Below, piece by piece: positions 17,937 through 26,013 of a DNA stretch of 64,000 bases. The notes below the pieces were generated by a model. It was not told the DNA's origin, did no database searches, and was given only the letters and a program-made list of their open reading frames with translations. The stretch comes from Alphaproteobacteria bacterium (GTDB taxonomy: Bacteria > Pseudomonadota > Alphaproteobacteria > Rickettsiales > SXRF01). Position numbers and translations under genes: made by a program. Location: positions 1-64,000 of the forward strand of contig JAGVLO010000012.1 in NCBI GenBank assembly GCA_020049775.1, given 5' to 3'. Numbering within the stretch: position 1 is the first letter of the stretch; each line of letters begins with the position of its first letter.

Positions 17937-19355
17937 ATGTATGAGGATTCAGCTCACTATGCAGTTTTAGCCATGCCAGACAGCTTCCCCGTATCCGAGC
18001 GCTCACGCGCCAAATCCATACCTATCCATACTTTCCAAGCTAAAAGCTATGAGGCATGGTGTAAAAAGCAACCCGCCACTACTCGGCACTGGCTCGAGGA
18101 AACGCAGTTCAAAGCTACTACAGGCAAGCATTGCCTGCTGCCTTCCTCTGGCGGCGCAATTGCGGGTGTGGCTTTTTGTATCGACGACAAACCGAATATC
18201 TGGAGTATTGCGTCGCTGGCCACGCAGCTGCCTGAACAACACTACCACCTTGAGGGCAGCTTTACTGGCGAAACCGCCACACAGATGGCGCTCGGCTGGG
18301 CTTTAGCCACCTACCGCTTCTCGCGCTACAAAAAAAATGGCCATCCGACTGCAAAATTGCTGGCGCCAAAAGGCTGTGACATGGACTATGTGAAAGCCAT
18401 GGCCAGCTCTATTTTCTGGGCGCGCGACATGATAAATACACCCGCCAACGACATGAATCCAGCCGCACTGGCGCAGGAAGCTGCCAGCTTCGCACGCAAG
18501 CACAAAGGCAATGTAAATATCATCAAGGGCGAAGCATTACTGAAAGCCAACTACCCCATGATTTACACGGTAGGCAAGGCCAGCAGTGTGCCGCCGCATT
18601 TTGTGGATATACGCTTTGTGCGTAAAGGTGCGCCAAAAATCACCTTGGTGGGCAAAGGCGTGTGCTTTGATTCCGGCGGGCTGGATATCAAGCCGTCGTC
18701 AGGCATGAAACTAATGAAAAAAGACATGGGCGGTGCAGCAAGTGTGCTGGCGTTGGCCAAGGCCATGGTGGAAACCGGCCTGCCCGTGCAGCTGCGAGTG
18801 CTGCTGCCGATTGTAGAAAATGCCGTGGCCGGAAATGCCATGCGTCCGCTGGACATTGTACCCACGCGCAAGGGCATCACGGTAGAAATCGGCAACACGG
18901 ATGCGGAAGGCAGGCTTATACTCTGCGATGCACTCACTGAAGCAGACGACGAGCAACCTGACCTGCTGGTGGACTGTGCCACGCTCACGGGCGCGGCGCG
19001 TGTGGCACTGGGTACAGAAATTCCCGCGTTCTTCACACCGGACGACCGGCTAGCCCATCAATTAGCTTCCATTAGTGAGAGCCTGACCGACCCTCTATGG
19101 CGCTTGCCACTTTGGAAAAATTATAAAAGTCAATTGGATACAAATCACGCCGACCTGTCCAACGACCCCGAAAGCTCTTATGGCGGCGCCATTACTGCGG
19201 CCTTGTATTTACAGGAATTTGTGAGTAAAACACCCTCCTGGCTGCATATCGACATGATGGCATGGAACCAAAGCGCCAAACCGGGCCGCCCGCAAGGCGG
19301 CGAGGCCATGGCGATACGCGCCCTTTATGCACTGATTAAAGAAAGATATACCTAA
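17937..19355 (+). CDS. leucyl aminopeptidase family protein (peptidase M17)
   Basis: 472 residues. The C-terminal catalytic domain has the two-metal site typical of M17: VGKGVCFDSGGLDIKP, KKDMGGAASV and the signature NTDAEGRLILCDAL, with the conserved RINTPAN-like segment ARDMINTPAND upstream. It removes N-terminal residues from peptides in the cytoplasm and probably forms a hexamer, as the family does. The N-terminal 150 residues are poorly conserved, as in the shorter PepB-like members. A MarR-like gene follows after 2 bases, so they are likely cotranscribed. Confidence 0.9.
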   Translation: MYEDSAHYAVLAMPDSFPVSERSRAKSIPIHTFQAKSYEAWCKKQPATTRHWLEETQFKATTGKHCLLPSSGGAIAGVAFCIDDKPNIWSIASLATQLPEQHYHLEGSFTGETATQMALGWALATYRFSRYKKNGHPTAKLLAPKGCDMDYVKAMASSIFWARDMINTPANDMNPAALAQEAASFARKHKGNVNIIKGEALLKANYPMIYTVGKASSVPPHFVDIRFVRKGAPKITLVGKGVCFDSGGLDIKPSSGMKLMKKDMGGAASVLALAKAMVETGLPVQLRVLLPIVENAVAGNAMRPLDIVPTRKGITVEIGNTDAEGRLILCDALTEADDEQPDLLVDCATLTGAARVALGTEIPAFFTPDDRLAHQLASISESLTDPLWRLPLWKNYKSQLDTNHADLSNDPESSYGGAITAALYLQEFVSKTPSWLHIDMMAWNQSAKPGRPQGGEAMAIRALYALIKERYT

Positions 19356-19357
19356 AA

Positions 19358-19726
19358 ATGTCATATACCAAAGACGAGAAAATCGGCTCTTCCAAGACTA
19401 TCCGTGCATTGTCCTTCTGGCACGGTGTTACTTCCACCGCCCTGCGCAAAATGCCTATGGACCTGTCTGCACGCCAGACCGCCGTGCTGATGAACGTGTA
19501 TCTGATGCCGCCGCCACATAGCATCAAAAGCCTCGCCGACGATCTGATGATTTCTAAACCGGCCATCTGCCGTGCTGTCGATGCTCTGGAAAAATCCAAA
19601 CTGGTGAAGCGTATCCGCGACAAGCAGGACAAGCGCAATGTCATCATCCAGCGCACAGTCAAAGGCTCGGTGTATCTCAGCGAATTCGCGGACATTATCC
19701 TTCATATTTCCAAAGAAGCCGCCTGA
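19358..19726 (+). CDS. MarR-like winged-helix transcriptional regulator
   Basis: 122 residues with the MarR winged helix: LSARQTAVLMNVYL, SIKSLADDLMISKPAICRAVDALEKSKLVKRIRDKQDKRNVIIQRTVKG (helix-turn-helix, then wing with D-x-R-N/D-like pattern). The usual N-terminal dimerisation helix is short. It starts 2 bases after the aminopeptidase stop, so it may regulate that gene or be regulated together with it. The ligand and the target site are unknown. Confidence 0.8.
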   Translation: MSYTKDEKIGSSKTIRALSFWHGVTSTALRKMPMDLSARQTAVLMNVYLMPPPHSIKSLADDLMISKPAICRAVDALEKSKLVKRIRDKQDKRNVIIQRTVKGSVYLSEFADIILHISKEAA

Positions 19727-19801
19727 TATATTGGTTTAAGAGCGCCAATTAATCCGTTGAATATACTTGTTATTAAATAATTGTATCCGGTTAAATGCGC
19801 C

Positions 19802-20611
19802 ATGCAAAACACCTATTATATCGACCTCAACGGCATCAAGGACGGCCCACACAATCTGGTCAATATCATGCGCCGTATCCGCACCGGTAAGGTCGGACCG
19901 GACACACTTATCCATGTAGGTGACAACCCCGCCTCTATGCCTGCCAAGCAGATTGAGGAAATATCCCACTTTTTTGTGCGTGAAAAAGCACCTGAGGCCT
20001 CATCGCAAACAGCATCTCAAACTACCCTTTCCATTAGCAGCCTGATACGCAACAGCTGGCAGTTCACGCTGGAACACAACATCATGACCGTTTATGCGGG
20101 TTTGCTTGTGCTGCTCAATGTCATGGCTAGCATGTGGCTGGTCGGTAGCTTCGGCTATTTACAGGGCGGACTGCTTGCATGGATATTTTGTGTCACCTGC
20201 CACAATTTCTACCTCGTGTTCATGCTGCGACTTTACCGTGGCCAGACCTTCTCGAGTGATTTCTTCAACAATCGCCTGCAGCCCATACTGGGAACACTGT
20301 TTCTATCTTGCATTACGCTGGCACTGATGATGGCCGGCGGGCTGGTGCTTTTGGTGCTGCCGCTGGTGATTGTTTCGGTCTATTACATCTTCGTGCCATT
20401 CCTGATGCTCGACCATAAATACAAAATGGTGGAGTCCATGCACGCCTCCCGTCTTCTGCTGCAAAAGAACAACCAGCAATATCTCAGGCTGGTGGTCATA
20501 CTGATACTGACTCATTATATATGCATGACCATGATAGTACCCCTGCCCCTCACCTTGCCCATGTTTGCTGCAGCACTGGCAGAGCTGTACGAAAAAGCAT
20601 CCAGCTCCTGA
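19802..20611 (+). CDS. GYF-like domain fused to a multi-pass membrane domain (269 aa)
   Basis: The N-terminal 60 residues (YYIDLNGIKDGPHNLVNIMRRIRTGKVGPDTLIHVG) look like the bacterial GYF_2-type domain, in which a Y-x-x-x-x-G-x2-GP core is followed by a helix. A linker and four or five hydrophobic segments follow (about residues 95-115, 120-145, 160-195, 230-250), so this is an inner-membrane protein with a cytoplasmic sensor-like head. ATG 19802 is chosen over the in-frame TTG at 19781. Function unknown. The flagellar operon begins 207 bases downstream. Confidence 0.7.
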   Translation: MQNTYYIDLNGIKDGPHNLVNIMRRIRTGKVGPDTLIHVGDNPASMPAKQIEEISHFFVREKAPEASSQTASQTTLSISSLIRNSWQFTLEHNIMTVYAGLLVLLNVMASMWLVGSFGYLQGGLLAWIFCVTCHNFYLVFMLRLYRGQTFSSDFFNNRLQPILGTLFLSCITLALMMAGGLVLLVLPLVIVSVYYIFVPFLMLDHKYKMVESMHASRLLLQKNNQQYLRLVVILILTHYICMTMIVPLPLTLPMFAAALAELYEKASSS

Positions 20612-20728
20612 GTCTAACCTCCGATAACTAGGCATTTTTTTCATAGTTAGCCAATATATTTTTCCTAATCGCTTGTCAAACAATAGAAAATATGTTTTAT
20701 TGTTGAAGTAGGAAAAAAATGCCGCACT

Positions 20729-20743
20729 TTAACGAATTGGTAA
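20729..20743. promoter_or_regulatory. CtrA-box-like site ahead of fliF
   Basis: TTAA-CGAATTG-GTAA differs by one base from the CtrA consensus TTAA-N7-TTAA. It lies about 75 bases before the fliF start in an otherwise gene-free 207-base region. In Caulobacter, CtrA activates class II flagellar operons. Control here is inferred. The same region has an AACAATA/TATTGTT hairpin at about 20688-20713. Confidence 0.4.
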
Positions 20744-20818
20744 CCACTTTTAGTTAGGGTGAAACCATAAACTGAAAGTAGAGCCGTCAGGAAAGCGCGG
20801 CAATAATGGAGGCGAGTT

Positions 20819-22486
20819 GTGAGTTCATTGACAGAAACAGCGAAAAACATGGGTTTTGCCAAGATGGGCGCAATCGCGGCCGCAGCTGCCGTGATGATTG
20901 CATTTTTCATCATGATTACCTTCCGTGTTTCCACCGGCAGCATGTCCCTGCTCTATACCGACCTCAGCATACAGGACGGCGCCAAAATCACAGCAGAGCT
21001 TGATAAAAGCGGTATTCCATACGAGTTGCGCGCCAATGGCACTGCTATTGCCGTACCGTCCGACAAAATGCTGAACACCCGCATGACCATGGCGCAGCAA
21101 GGACTGCCCAGTGGCGGCTCCATGATTGGCTACGAGATTTTTGACCGCTCTGACACGTTCGGCAGCTCTAACTTCGTAATGAACATCAACATGCTGCGCG
21201 CACTTGAAGGTGAACTTGCCCGCACGATTGCCTCCATGTCACGGGTGGAAACAGCGCGTGTGCATGTAGTAATGCCCAAGCAGGAACTTTTTACGCGTGA
21301 TAAGGCGAAGCCAAGCGCCGCCGTAACCCTTAAATTGCGCGGTAGCAACACGCTTGAGTCAGGCGAAGTCGCCGCCATCACACATCTGGTCGCCGCTTCC
21401 GTTCCCATGCTTGAAACCAACAGGGTAACGGTAGTTGACAGCAATGGCCGCCTGCTCGCACGCGGTGACGGCGACAGCATGAGCGCAGGCGCAAGTGTCG
21501 CTGAAGAATACCGCCGCGCTTATGAAAAACGTGTGCAAAACTCACTGGAAGCGCTCATTGAAAAGGTGATTGGCCCGGGCAAGGTGCAGGTACATGTAGC
21601 AGCCGATATCAACCTCGACCGCACCACTATCAATTCCGAGAAATATGATCCCGATGGTCAGGTGGCACGCTCCAGCCAGTCCAACAGCGAAAAAGAAACC
21701 TCACAAGAAAAAACACCCAAAGACCCGGTCAGCGTAGCTAATAATATACCTGCTCTGCCCTCCAGCGGTGAAGATGGTAAGGCCTCCAGCACCCATGCAA
21801 TCGAACGCAAGGACGAAACCACCAACTTTGAAATTTCCAAAACCGTGCAAAGCCAGATTCGCGAAGGCGGCACCATTGATAAACTTTCCGTCGCCGTACT
21901 GGTCGATGGTGTACGCATCACCGATGAAGAGGGCAAAACCACCTATACCGCCCGTACGGAAGAAGAACTCAAGCAGCTCAAGACACTGGTTGCATCGGCT
22001 ATCGGCTACAACGAAAAGCGCGGCGACCAGCTGGAAGTGGTGAACATGCCCTTCTCGCAAGACGCACAGGCGATTGGTGAATCATCCTTCGTTGACCGCT
22101 TCAAAATTGAACTACAGTCAATCATGCAGACGGTTATCATCGCCGCAGTTGCAATCCTCGCTATCTTGATGGTCCTGCGCCCTGCAGTGGTTCACCTGAT
22201 TAAGCATACCACCCCGCCGAGTGGCCGCGTAGGTGATGAACTCGCCGCACTTGAAGGGCATTCTGGTATGGCAGCGCTTCCGATGGCGGCGGCATCAGGC
22301 GGCGGCATGGGTCCGAGCGGAGCAGTACCGCCCGAGGAAGAATCGGAAACAGACAAGCTGATTGATATTGCAAATATTAAGGGTGGCATGAAATCATCCA
22401 CCATGCGCAAAATCAACGAAGTTGTAGATAAATATCCGGAGGAAAGCATGAACGTGCTTCGCCAATGGACACAAAGCAGCAAATAA
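20819..22486 (+). CDS. fliF: flagellar MS-ring protein FliF
   Basis: 555 residues. It forms the inner-membrane MS ring that houses the export gate and carries the switch. Two transmembrane segments are visible (about residues 18-40 and 435-455). Between them lie the ring-building motifs (LYTDLSIQDGAKITAELDKSGIPYEL; VETARVHVVMPKQELF; PSAAVTLKLRG). The C-terminal tail (DKLIDIANIKGGMKSSTMRK...) is the FliG-binding site. The start is a GTG with a GGAGG site. This is the first gene of the flagellar operon. Confidence 0.95.
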   Translation: MSSLTETAKNMGFAKMGAIAAAAAVMIAFFIMITFRVSTGSMSLLYTDLSIQDGAKITAELDKSGIPYELRANGTAIAVPSDKMLNTRMTMAQQGLPSGGSMIGYEIFDRSDTFGSSNFVMNINMLRALEGELARTIASMSRVETARVHVVMPKQELFTRDKAKPSAAVTLKLRGSNTLESGEVAAITHLVAASVPMLETNRVTVVDSNGRLLARGDGDSMSAGASVAEEYRRAYEKRVQNSLEALIEKVIGPGKVQVHVAADINLDRTTINSEKYDPDGQVARSSQSNSEKETSQEKTPKDPVSVANNIPALPSSGEDGKASSTHAIERKDETTNFEISKTVQSQIREGGTIDKLSVAVLVDGVRITDEEGKTTYTARTEEELKQLKTLVASAIGYNEKRGDQLEVVNMPFSQDAQAIGESSFVDRFKIELQSIMQTVIIAAVAILAILMVLRPAVVHLIKHTTPPSGRVGDELAALEGHSGMAALPMAAASGGGMGPSGAVPPEEESETDKLIDIANIKGGMKSSTMRKINEVVDKYPEESMNVLRQWTQSSK

Positions 22487-22506
22487 TAGAAGGTTAAAGA
22501 GGCATT

Positions 22507-23538
22507 ATGGCACCCTCGCCCAAAGATAATAAAGACGATTTCAGAAGACTGAACGGCACGCAAAAAGCCGCCATCTTCCTGATGACGCTTGGCGAAGAAA
22601 CCGCTGTCAAGTTGTTCACGCTTATGGATGACGATGAAATCCGCATGTTGTCGAGCATCATGTCCACCTTAGGCCAGGTGAACGCCGACATCGTGGAGCG
22701 CATCATTCTTGAGTTCAACGAGCAGGTGTCTGCGTCCGGATCACTGATTGGTAACCTTGACTCCACAGAGCGCCTGCTGGTGAAGGCACTGGGACGCGGC
22801 AAAGTGGATACCATCATGGAAGAAATCCGTGGTCCTGCTGGCCGCAACACATGGGACAAGCTGGGTAACGTGAATGAAGAAGTATTGGCCAACTTCCTGA
22901 AGAACGAATACCCGCAAACCATCGCGGTGGTACTGTCAAAAATCAAGGCGGATCACGCCGCACGCGTGTTAATGAACCTGCCGGAAGACCTCAGCATGGA
23001 GGTAATTATGCGCATGCTGACAATGGAAGCCGTGAAGAAAGACGTGATGGACGGCATCGAAAAAACGCTGCGCATGGAGTTCATGAGCAACCTCGCCAAA
23101 CGCCAGAGCCGCGACAGCCACGAAATGCTGGCGGAAATCTTCAACAACTTCGACCGCAACGCCGAAGCCAAGTTCATGGGTAAGCTGGAAACACGCAGCG
23201 CCGATTCGGCAGAGCGCGTGCGCGCCCTCATGTTCACCTTCGAAGATCTCATCAAAATCGACGGCTCCGGTATCCAGACCCTGCTGCGCGGCATCGACAA
23301 AGACAAGCTGGCGGTGGCGCTCAAAGGGGCTTCCAACAATATCAAGGACCTCTTTCTCAAGAATATGTCCGAACGCGCATCTAAAATCCTGCGCGAAGAT
23401 ATGGAGGCCATGGGACCTGTGCGCATCAAGGACGTGGACGAAGCGCAAATGTATATTGTGGGCATCGCCAAAGACTTGTCCAGCAAGGGTGAAATTATCA
23501 TCGCCGGTGACAGTGCCGACGACCAGCTCATTTACTAA
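22507..23538 (+). CDS. fliG: flagellar motor switch protein FliG
   Basis: 343 residues, the family length. It has the N-terminal FliF-binding domain (LNGTQKAAIFLMTLGEE), the middle domain with the EHPQTIA-like segment NEYPQTIAVVLSKIKADHAARVL, and the C-terminal torque domain with charged helices (FTFEDLIKIDGSGIQTLLRGIDKDKLAVALKGA; MSERASKILREDMEAMGPVRIKDVDEAQ). It couples stator force to rotation and sits on the cytoplasmic face of the MS ring. The gap to fliF is 20 bases. Confidence 0.96.
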   Translation: MAPSPKDNKDDFRRLNGTQKAAIFLMTLGEETAVKLFTLMDDDEIRMLSSIMSTLGQVNADIVERIILEFNEQVSASGSLIGNLDSTERLLVKALGRGKVDTIMEEIRGPAGRNTWDKLGNVNEEVLANFLKNEYPQTIAVVLSKIKADHAARVLMNLPEDLSMEVIMRMLTMEAVKKDVMDGIEKTLRMEFMSNLAKRQSRDSHEMLAEIFNNFDRNAEAKFMGKLETRSADSAERVRALMFTFEDLIKIDGSGIQTLLRGIDKDKLAVALKGASNNIKDLFLKNMSERASKILREDMEAMGPVRIKDVDEAQMYIVGIAKDLSSKGEIIIAGDSADDQLIY

Positions 23539-23556
23539 CGAAGGCAGAATTATAGT

Positions 23557-24348
23557 ATGCAGATACAGCGTTTTGATTTCAGGGATTTGACCGTAAGCGA
23601 AGCAGTGGTGCAGGCCGCTTCCGGTTCACCGTTCCGTAAAACGCGTGAACCGGTAAAATCCGTAGTGGAAGACGTGCCGCTACCGCCTCCACCGCCGCCC
23701 ACCTTCAGCGAGGCAGACCTCAAGAACGCTGAAATGAAAGGCTACCAGCGCGGCTTTCAGGAAGGCATAGAAGACGGCAAAAAACAAATGGAAACCGTGC
23801 AGGCGGATATACAGAAAAAACTGCTGGAAAATGTGGAAAGTTTTGTAAAGCACATCACCCCCCTGTTTGCTGACTACCGCAAAATGGTGCTGGATGTGCA
23901 TGAGCAAATGCCCGTGATAGCACTGGCCATTGCCAAAAAAGTGGCGGGTGCGGCGCTGGAAAACAACGCCAAAGCCGTAGTGGAAGACATGGCCATGCGC
24001 GGCTGTGAAACCCTGCTGGCAGAGCCTAAACTCACCATTACCGTACATGAAAGCATGGGTGATATGCTGGCCAAACAATTGGAAAACCTCACCTCGCGCC
24101 TGCAATCGGCAACCGACATCACCATACTGCGTGACCCGGATATGCCGCAAGCAGATTGCCGCATTGAATGGAAGCACGGCGCAATGGAACGCAACACGCA
24201 GCGATTGCTGGAACAAACCGACCGCGTAACGGAGAATATGGTGGCCTCCGCAGCACGTGATACCAACGCACACCTCGATACGCTTCAGGCAGGGCTGCCT
24301 GAGTCCGAAACGCTAAAGCCAAAAACACTAGAGACTGATAAGGAGTAA
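23557..24348 (+). CDS. fliH: flagellar export ATPase regulator FliH (FlbE type)
   Basis: 263 residues. It has a proline run at about residues 45-50, then a glycine-spaced helix (GYQRGFQEGIEDGKKQM) typical of FliH, a long helical middle and a C-terminal domain like the stator of F-type ATPases (DITILRDPDMPQADCRIEWKHGAMERN). FliH holds the ATPase FliI at the export gate. In Caulobacter the gene at this position is flbE/fliH, between fliG and fliN. fliI itself is not in the window. Confidence 0.88.
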   Translation: MQIQRFDFRDLTVSEAVVQAASGSPFRKTREPVKSVVEDVPLPPPPPPTFSEADLKNAEMKGYQRGFQEGIEDGKKQMETVQADIQKKLLENVESFVKHITPLFADYRKMVLDVHEQMPVIALAIAKKVAGAALENNAKAVVEDMAMRGCETLLAEPKLTITVHESMGDMLAKQLENLTSRLQSATDITILRDPDMPQADCRIEWKHGAMERNTQRLLEQTDRVTENMVASAARDTNAHLDTLQAGLPESETLKPKTLETDKE

Positions 24349-24351
24349 GTT

Positions 24352-24639
24352 ATGGCAGACACAGCAGAAAACATCACCGGAGGTATCAGCGAGAACCTGA
24401 GCCTCGAAAACGTCTATGAAATCCCTGTGCAGATTACCGTGGTGCTGGGCCGTACCAGCATGCAGGTAAGTCAGCTATTGAAGCTGGGCCGTGGCGCAGT
24501 AATTGAACTGGACAAAAAAGTTGGTGAGCCTATTGATATATTCGTTAACAACCGCCTTGTCGCACGCGGTGAAGTCGTGGTGGTGGAAGACCGTATCGGT
24601 ATCACCATGACGGAAATCATCAAGAGTGATAAGCATTAA
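24352..24639 (+). CDS. fliN: flagellar motor switch protein FliN
   Basis: 95 residues of the SpoA (surface presentation of antigens) fold: VYEIPVQITVVLGRTSMQVSQLLKLGRGAVIELDKKVGEPIDIFVNNRLVARGEVVVVEDRIGITMTEI. FliN makes the bottom of the C-ring. The distance from fliH is only 3 bases, so they are translationally coupled. Confidence 0.95.
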   Translation: MADTAENITGGISENLSLENVYEIPVQITVVLGRTSMQVSQLLKLGRGAVIELDKKVGEPIDIFVNNRLVARGEVVVVEDRIGITMTEIIKSDKH

Positions 24640-24652
24640 TAAGGTTTGATGA

Positions 24653-26005
24653 ATGCGTTTACTGATTATAGGTGATCTTTACGGACAGATAGGCACAGCC
24701 AGCGCGATTGCACGTTCACGCGGTGCAAAAGTAGCGCATGTTGCAGATATCGAAGCCGCCATGAAAGCCCTTCGCGATGGCCAGGGCGCGGACCTTGTCA
24801 TGATTGAAGTGCGTGAAGACATCGAAAAGCTGGTAACGCTGCTGATGCGTGAACGCTTCAACCTGCCGGTAATCGCCTGCGGCTTGCAGAACGATAAGGA
24901 TTCCGCCGTAAAAGCCATACGCTCCGGCGCCAAGGAATATATCCCCCTGCCTCCAAACGAAGAGCTAATTGCCGCCGTTCTGGAAGCCATCACCGAAGAA
25001 ACACAGTCGCTGGTCTTTTCCTCCGCCGCTATGGCCAAGGTCATCGCTATGGCCGACCAGATAGCCCCCAGCGACGCCAGCGTCATGATTACCGGTGAAT
25101 CCGGCACGGGCAAAGAAGTCATCGCCCGCTATATCCACCGCAAAAGCAAGCGCGCTTCCGGAACGATGATTTCCGTGAACTGCGCTGCTATTCCTGAAAA
25201 TTTGCTGGAATCCGAACTGTTCGGCTATGAAAAAGGCGCGTTCACCGGCGCTGCTTCGCGACGTATCGGCAAGTTCGAGGAAGCCGACGGCGGCACCATC
25301 CTGCTTGATGAAATCAGCGAAATGGATCTGCGCCTGCAATCCAAGCTGCTGCGCGTGCTGCAGGAGCGTGAAGTTGACCGCATCGGCGGCAGCAAGCCCA
25401 TCAAGGTCAATATACGCGTGCTGGCCACATCCAACCGCAATATGCAGGAAGTTGTTAAAAAAGGCACTTTCCGCGAGGATTTATATTTCCGCCTCAACGT
25501 CATTCCGCTGAATATCCCCTCCTTACGCGAACGCAAGGAAGATATCCTGCCTCTGGCCGAGCATTTTATCGAAAAATATTCCAAAGCAAACGGCGTACCC
25601 GTGCGCAAACTCTCTGATGCATCCATTACCAAGCTGACGCAATATGCGTGGCAGGGCAATGTGCGCGAACTGGAAAACACCATGCACCGCTCGGTATTGC
25701 TTGCTAACGGCAGCATCATCGAACCCGACGCCATCGCCCTGCAGGGCATGCCGGAACAGGCTGTAGCCGCTTCCGGCGGCGGCAGCGTATCGCGCCAGAT
25801 AAGCAACAACACCGGCGGCCTTGTCGGACGCACGGTCGAATCCGTAGAGCAGGAACTGATTCTGGATACACTCAGCCACTGCCTCGGCAACCGTACGCAC
25901 GCCGCCAATATCCTTGGTATTTCCATACGCACATTACGCAACAAGCTGAAGCAATACGGCGAACATGGTGTCGCCATCCCGCCACCCCCGACCGGCGCCG
26001 AGTGA
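24653..26005 (+). CDS. flbD: sigma-54-dependent flagellar transcriptional activator FlbD
   Basis: 450 residues. The N-terminal receiver-like domain (1-115) strongly resembles Caulobacter FlbD (LLIIGDLYGQI... GAKVAHV; AVKAIRSGAKEYIPLPP) but has no aspartate at the phosphorylation strand (LVMIEVRED). It is followed by the AAA+ domain with Walker A GESGTGKE, the sigma-54 contact loop GAFTGA and Walker B GGTILLDEI, then a Fis-type DNA-binding helix pair (NRTHAANILGISIRTLRNKL). It should activate late flagellar genes from sigma-54 promoters. Confidence 0.93.
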   Translation: MRLLIIGDLYGQIGTASAIARSRGAKVAHVADIEAAMKALRDGQGADLVMIEVREDIEKLVTLLMRERFNLPVIACGLQNDKDSAVKAIRSGAKEYIPLPPNEELIAAVLEAITEETQSLVFSSAAMAKVIAMADQIAPSDASVMITGESGTGKEVIARYIHRKSKRASGTMISVNCAAIPENLLESELFGYEKGAFTGAASRRIGKFEEADGGTILLDEISEMDLRLQSKLLRVLQEREVDRIGGSKPIKVNIRVLATSNRNMQEVVKKGTFREDLYFRLNVIPLNIPSLRERKEDILPLAEHFIEKYSKANGVPVRKLSDASITKLTQYAWQGNVRELENTMHRSVLLANGSIIEPDAIALQGMPEQAVAASGGGSVSRQISNNTGGLVGRTVESVEQELILDTLSHCLGNRTHAANILGISIRTLRNKLKQYGEHGVAIPPPPTGAE

Positions 26006-26013
26006 GGTAGCAC

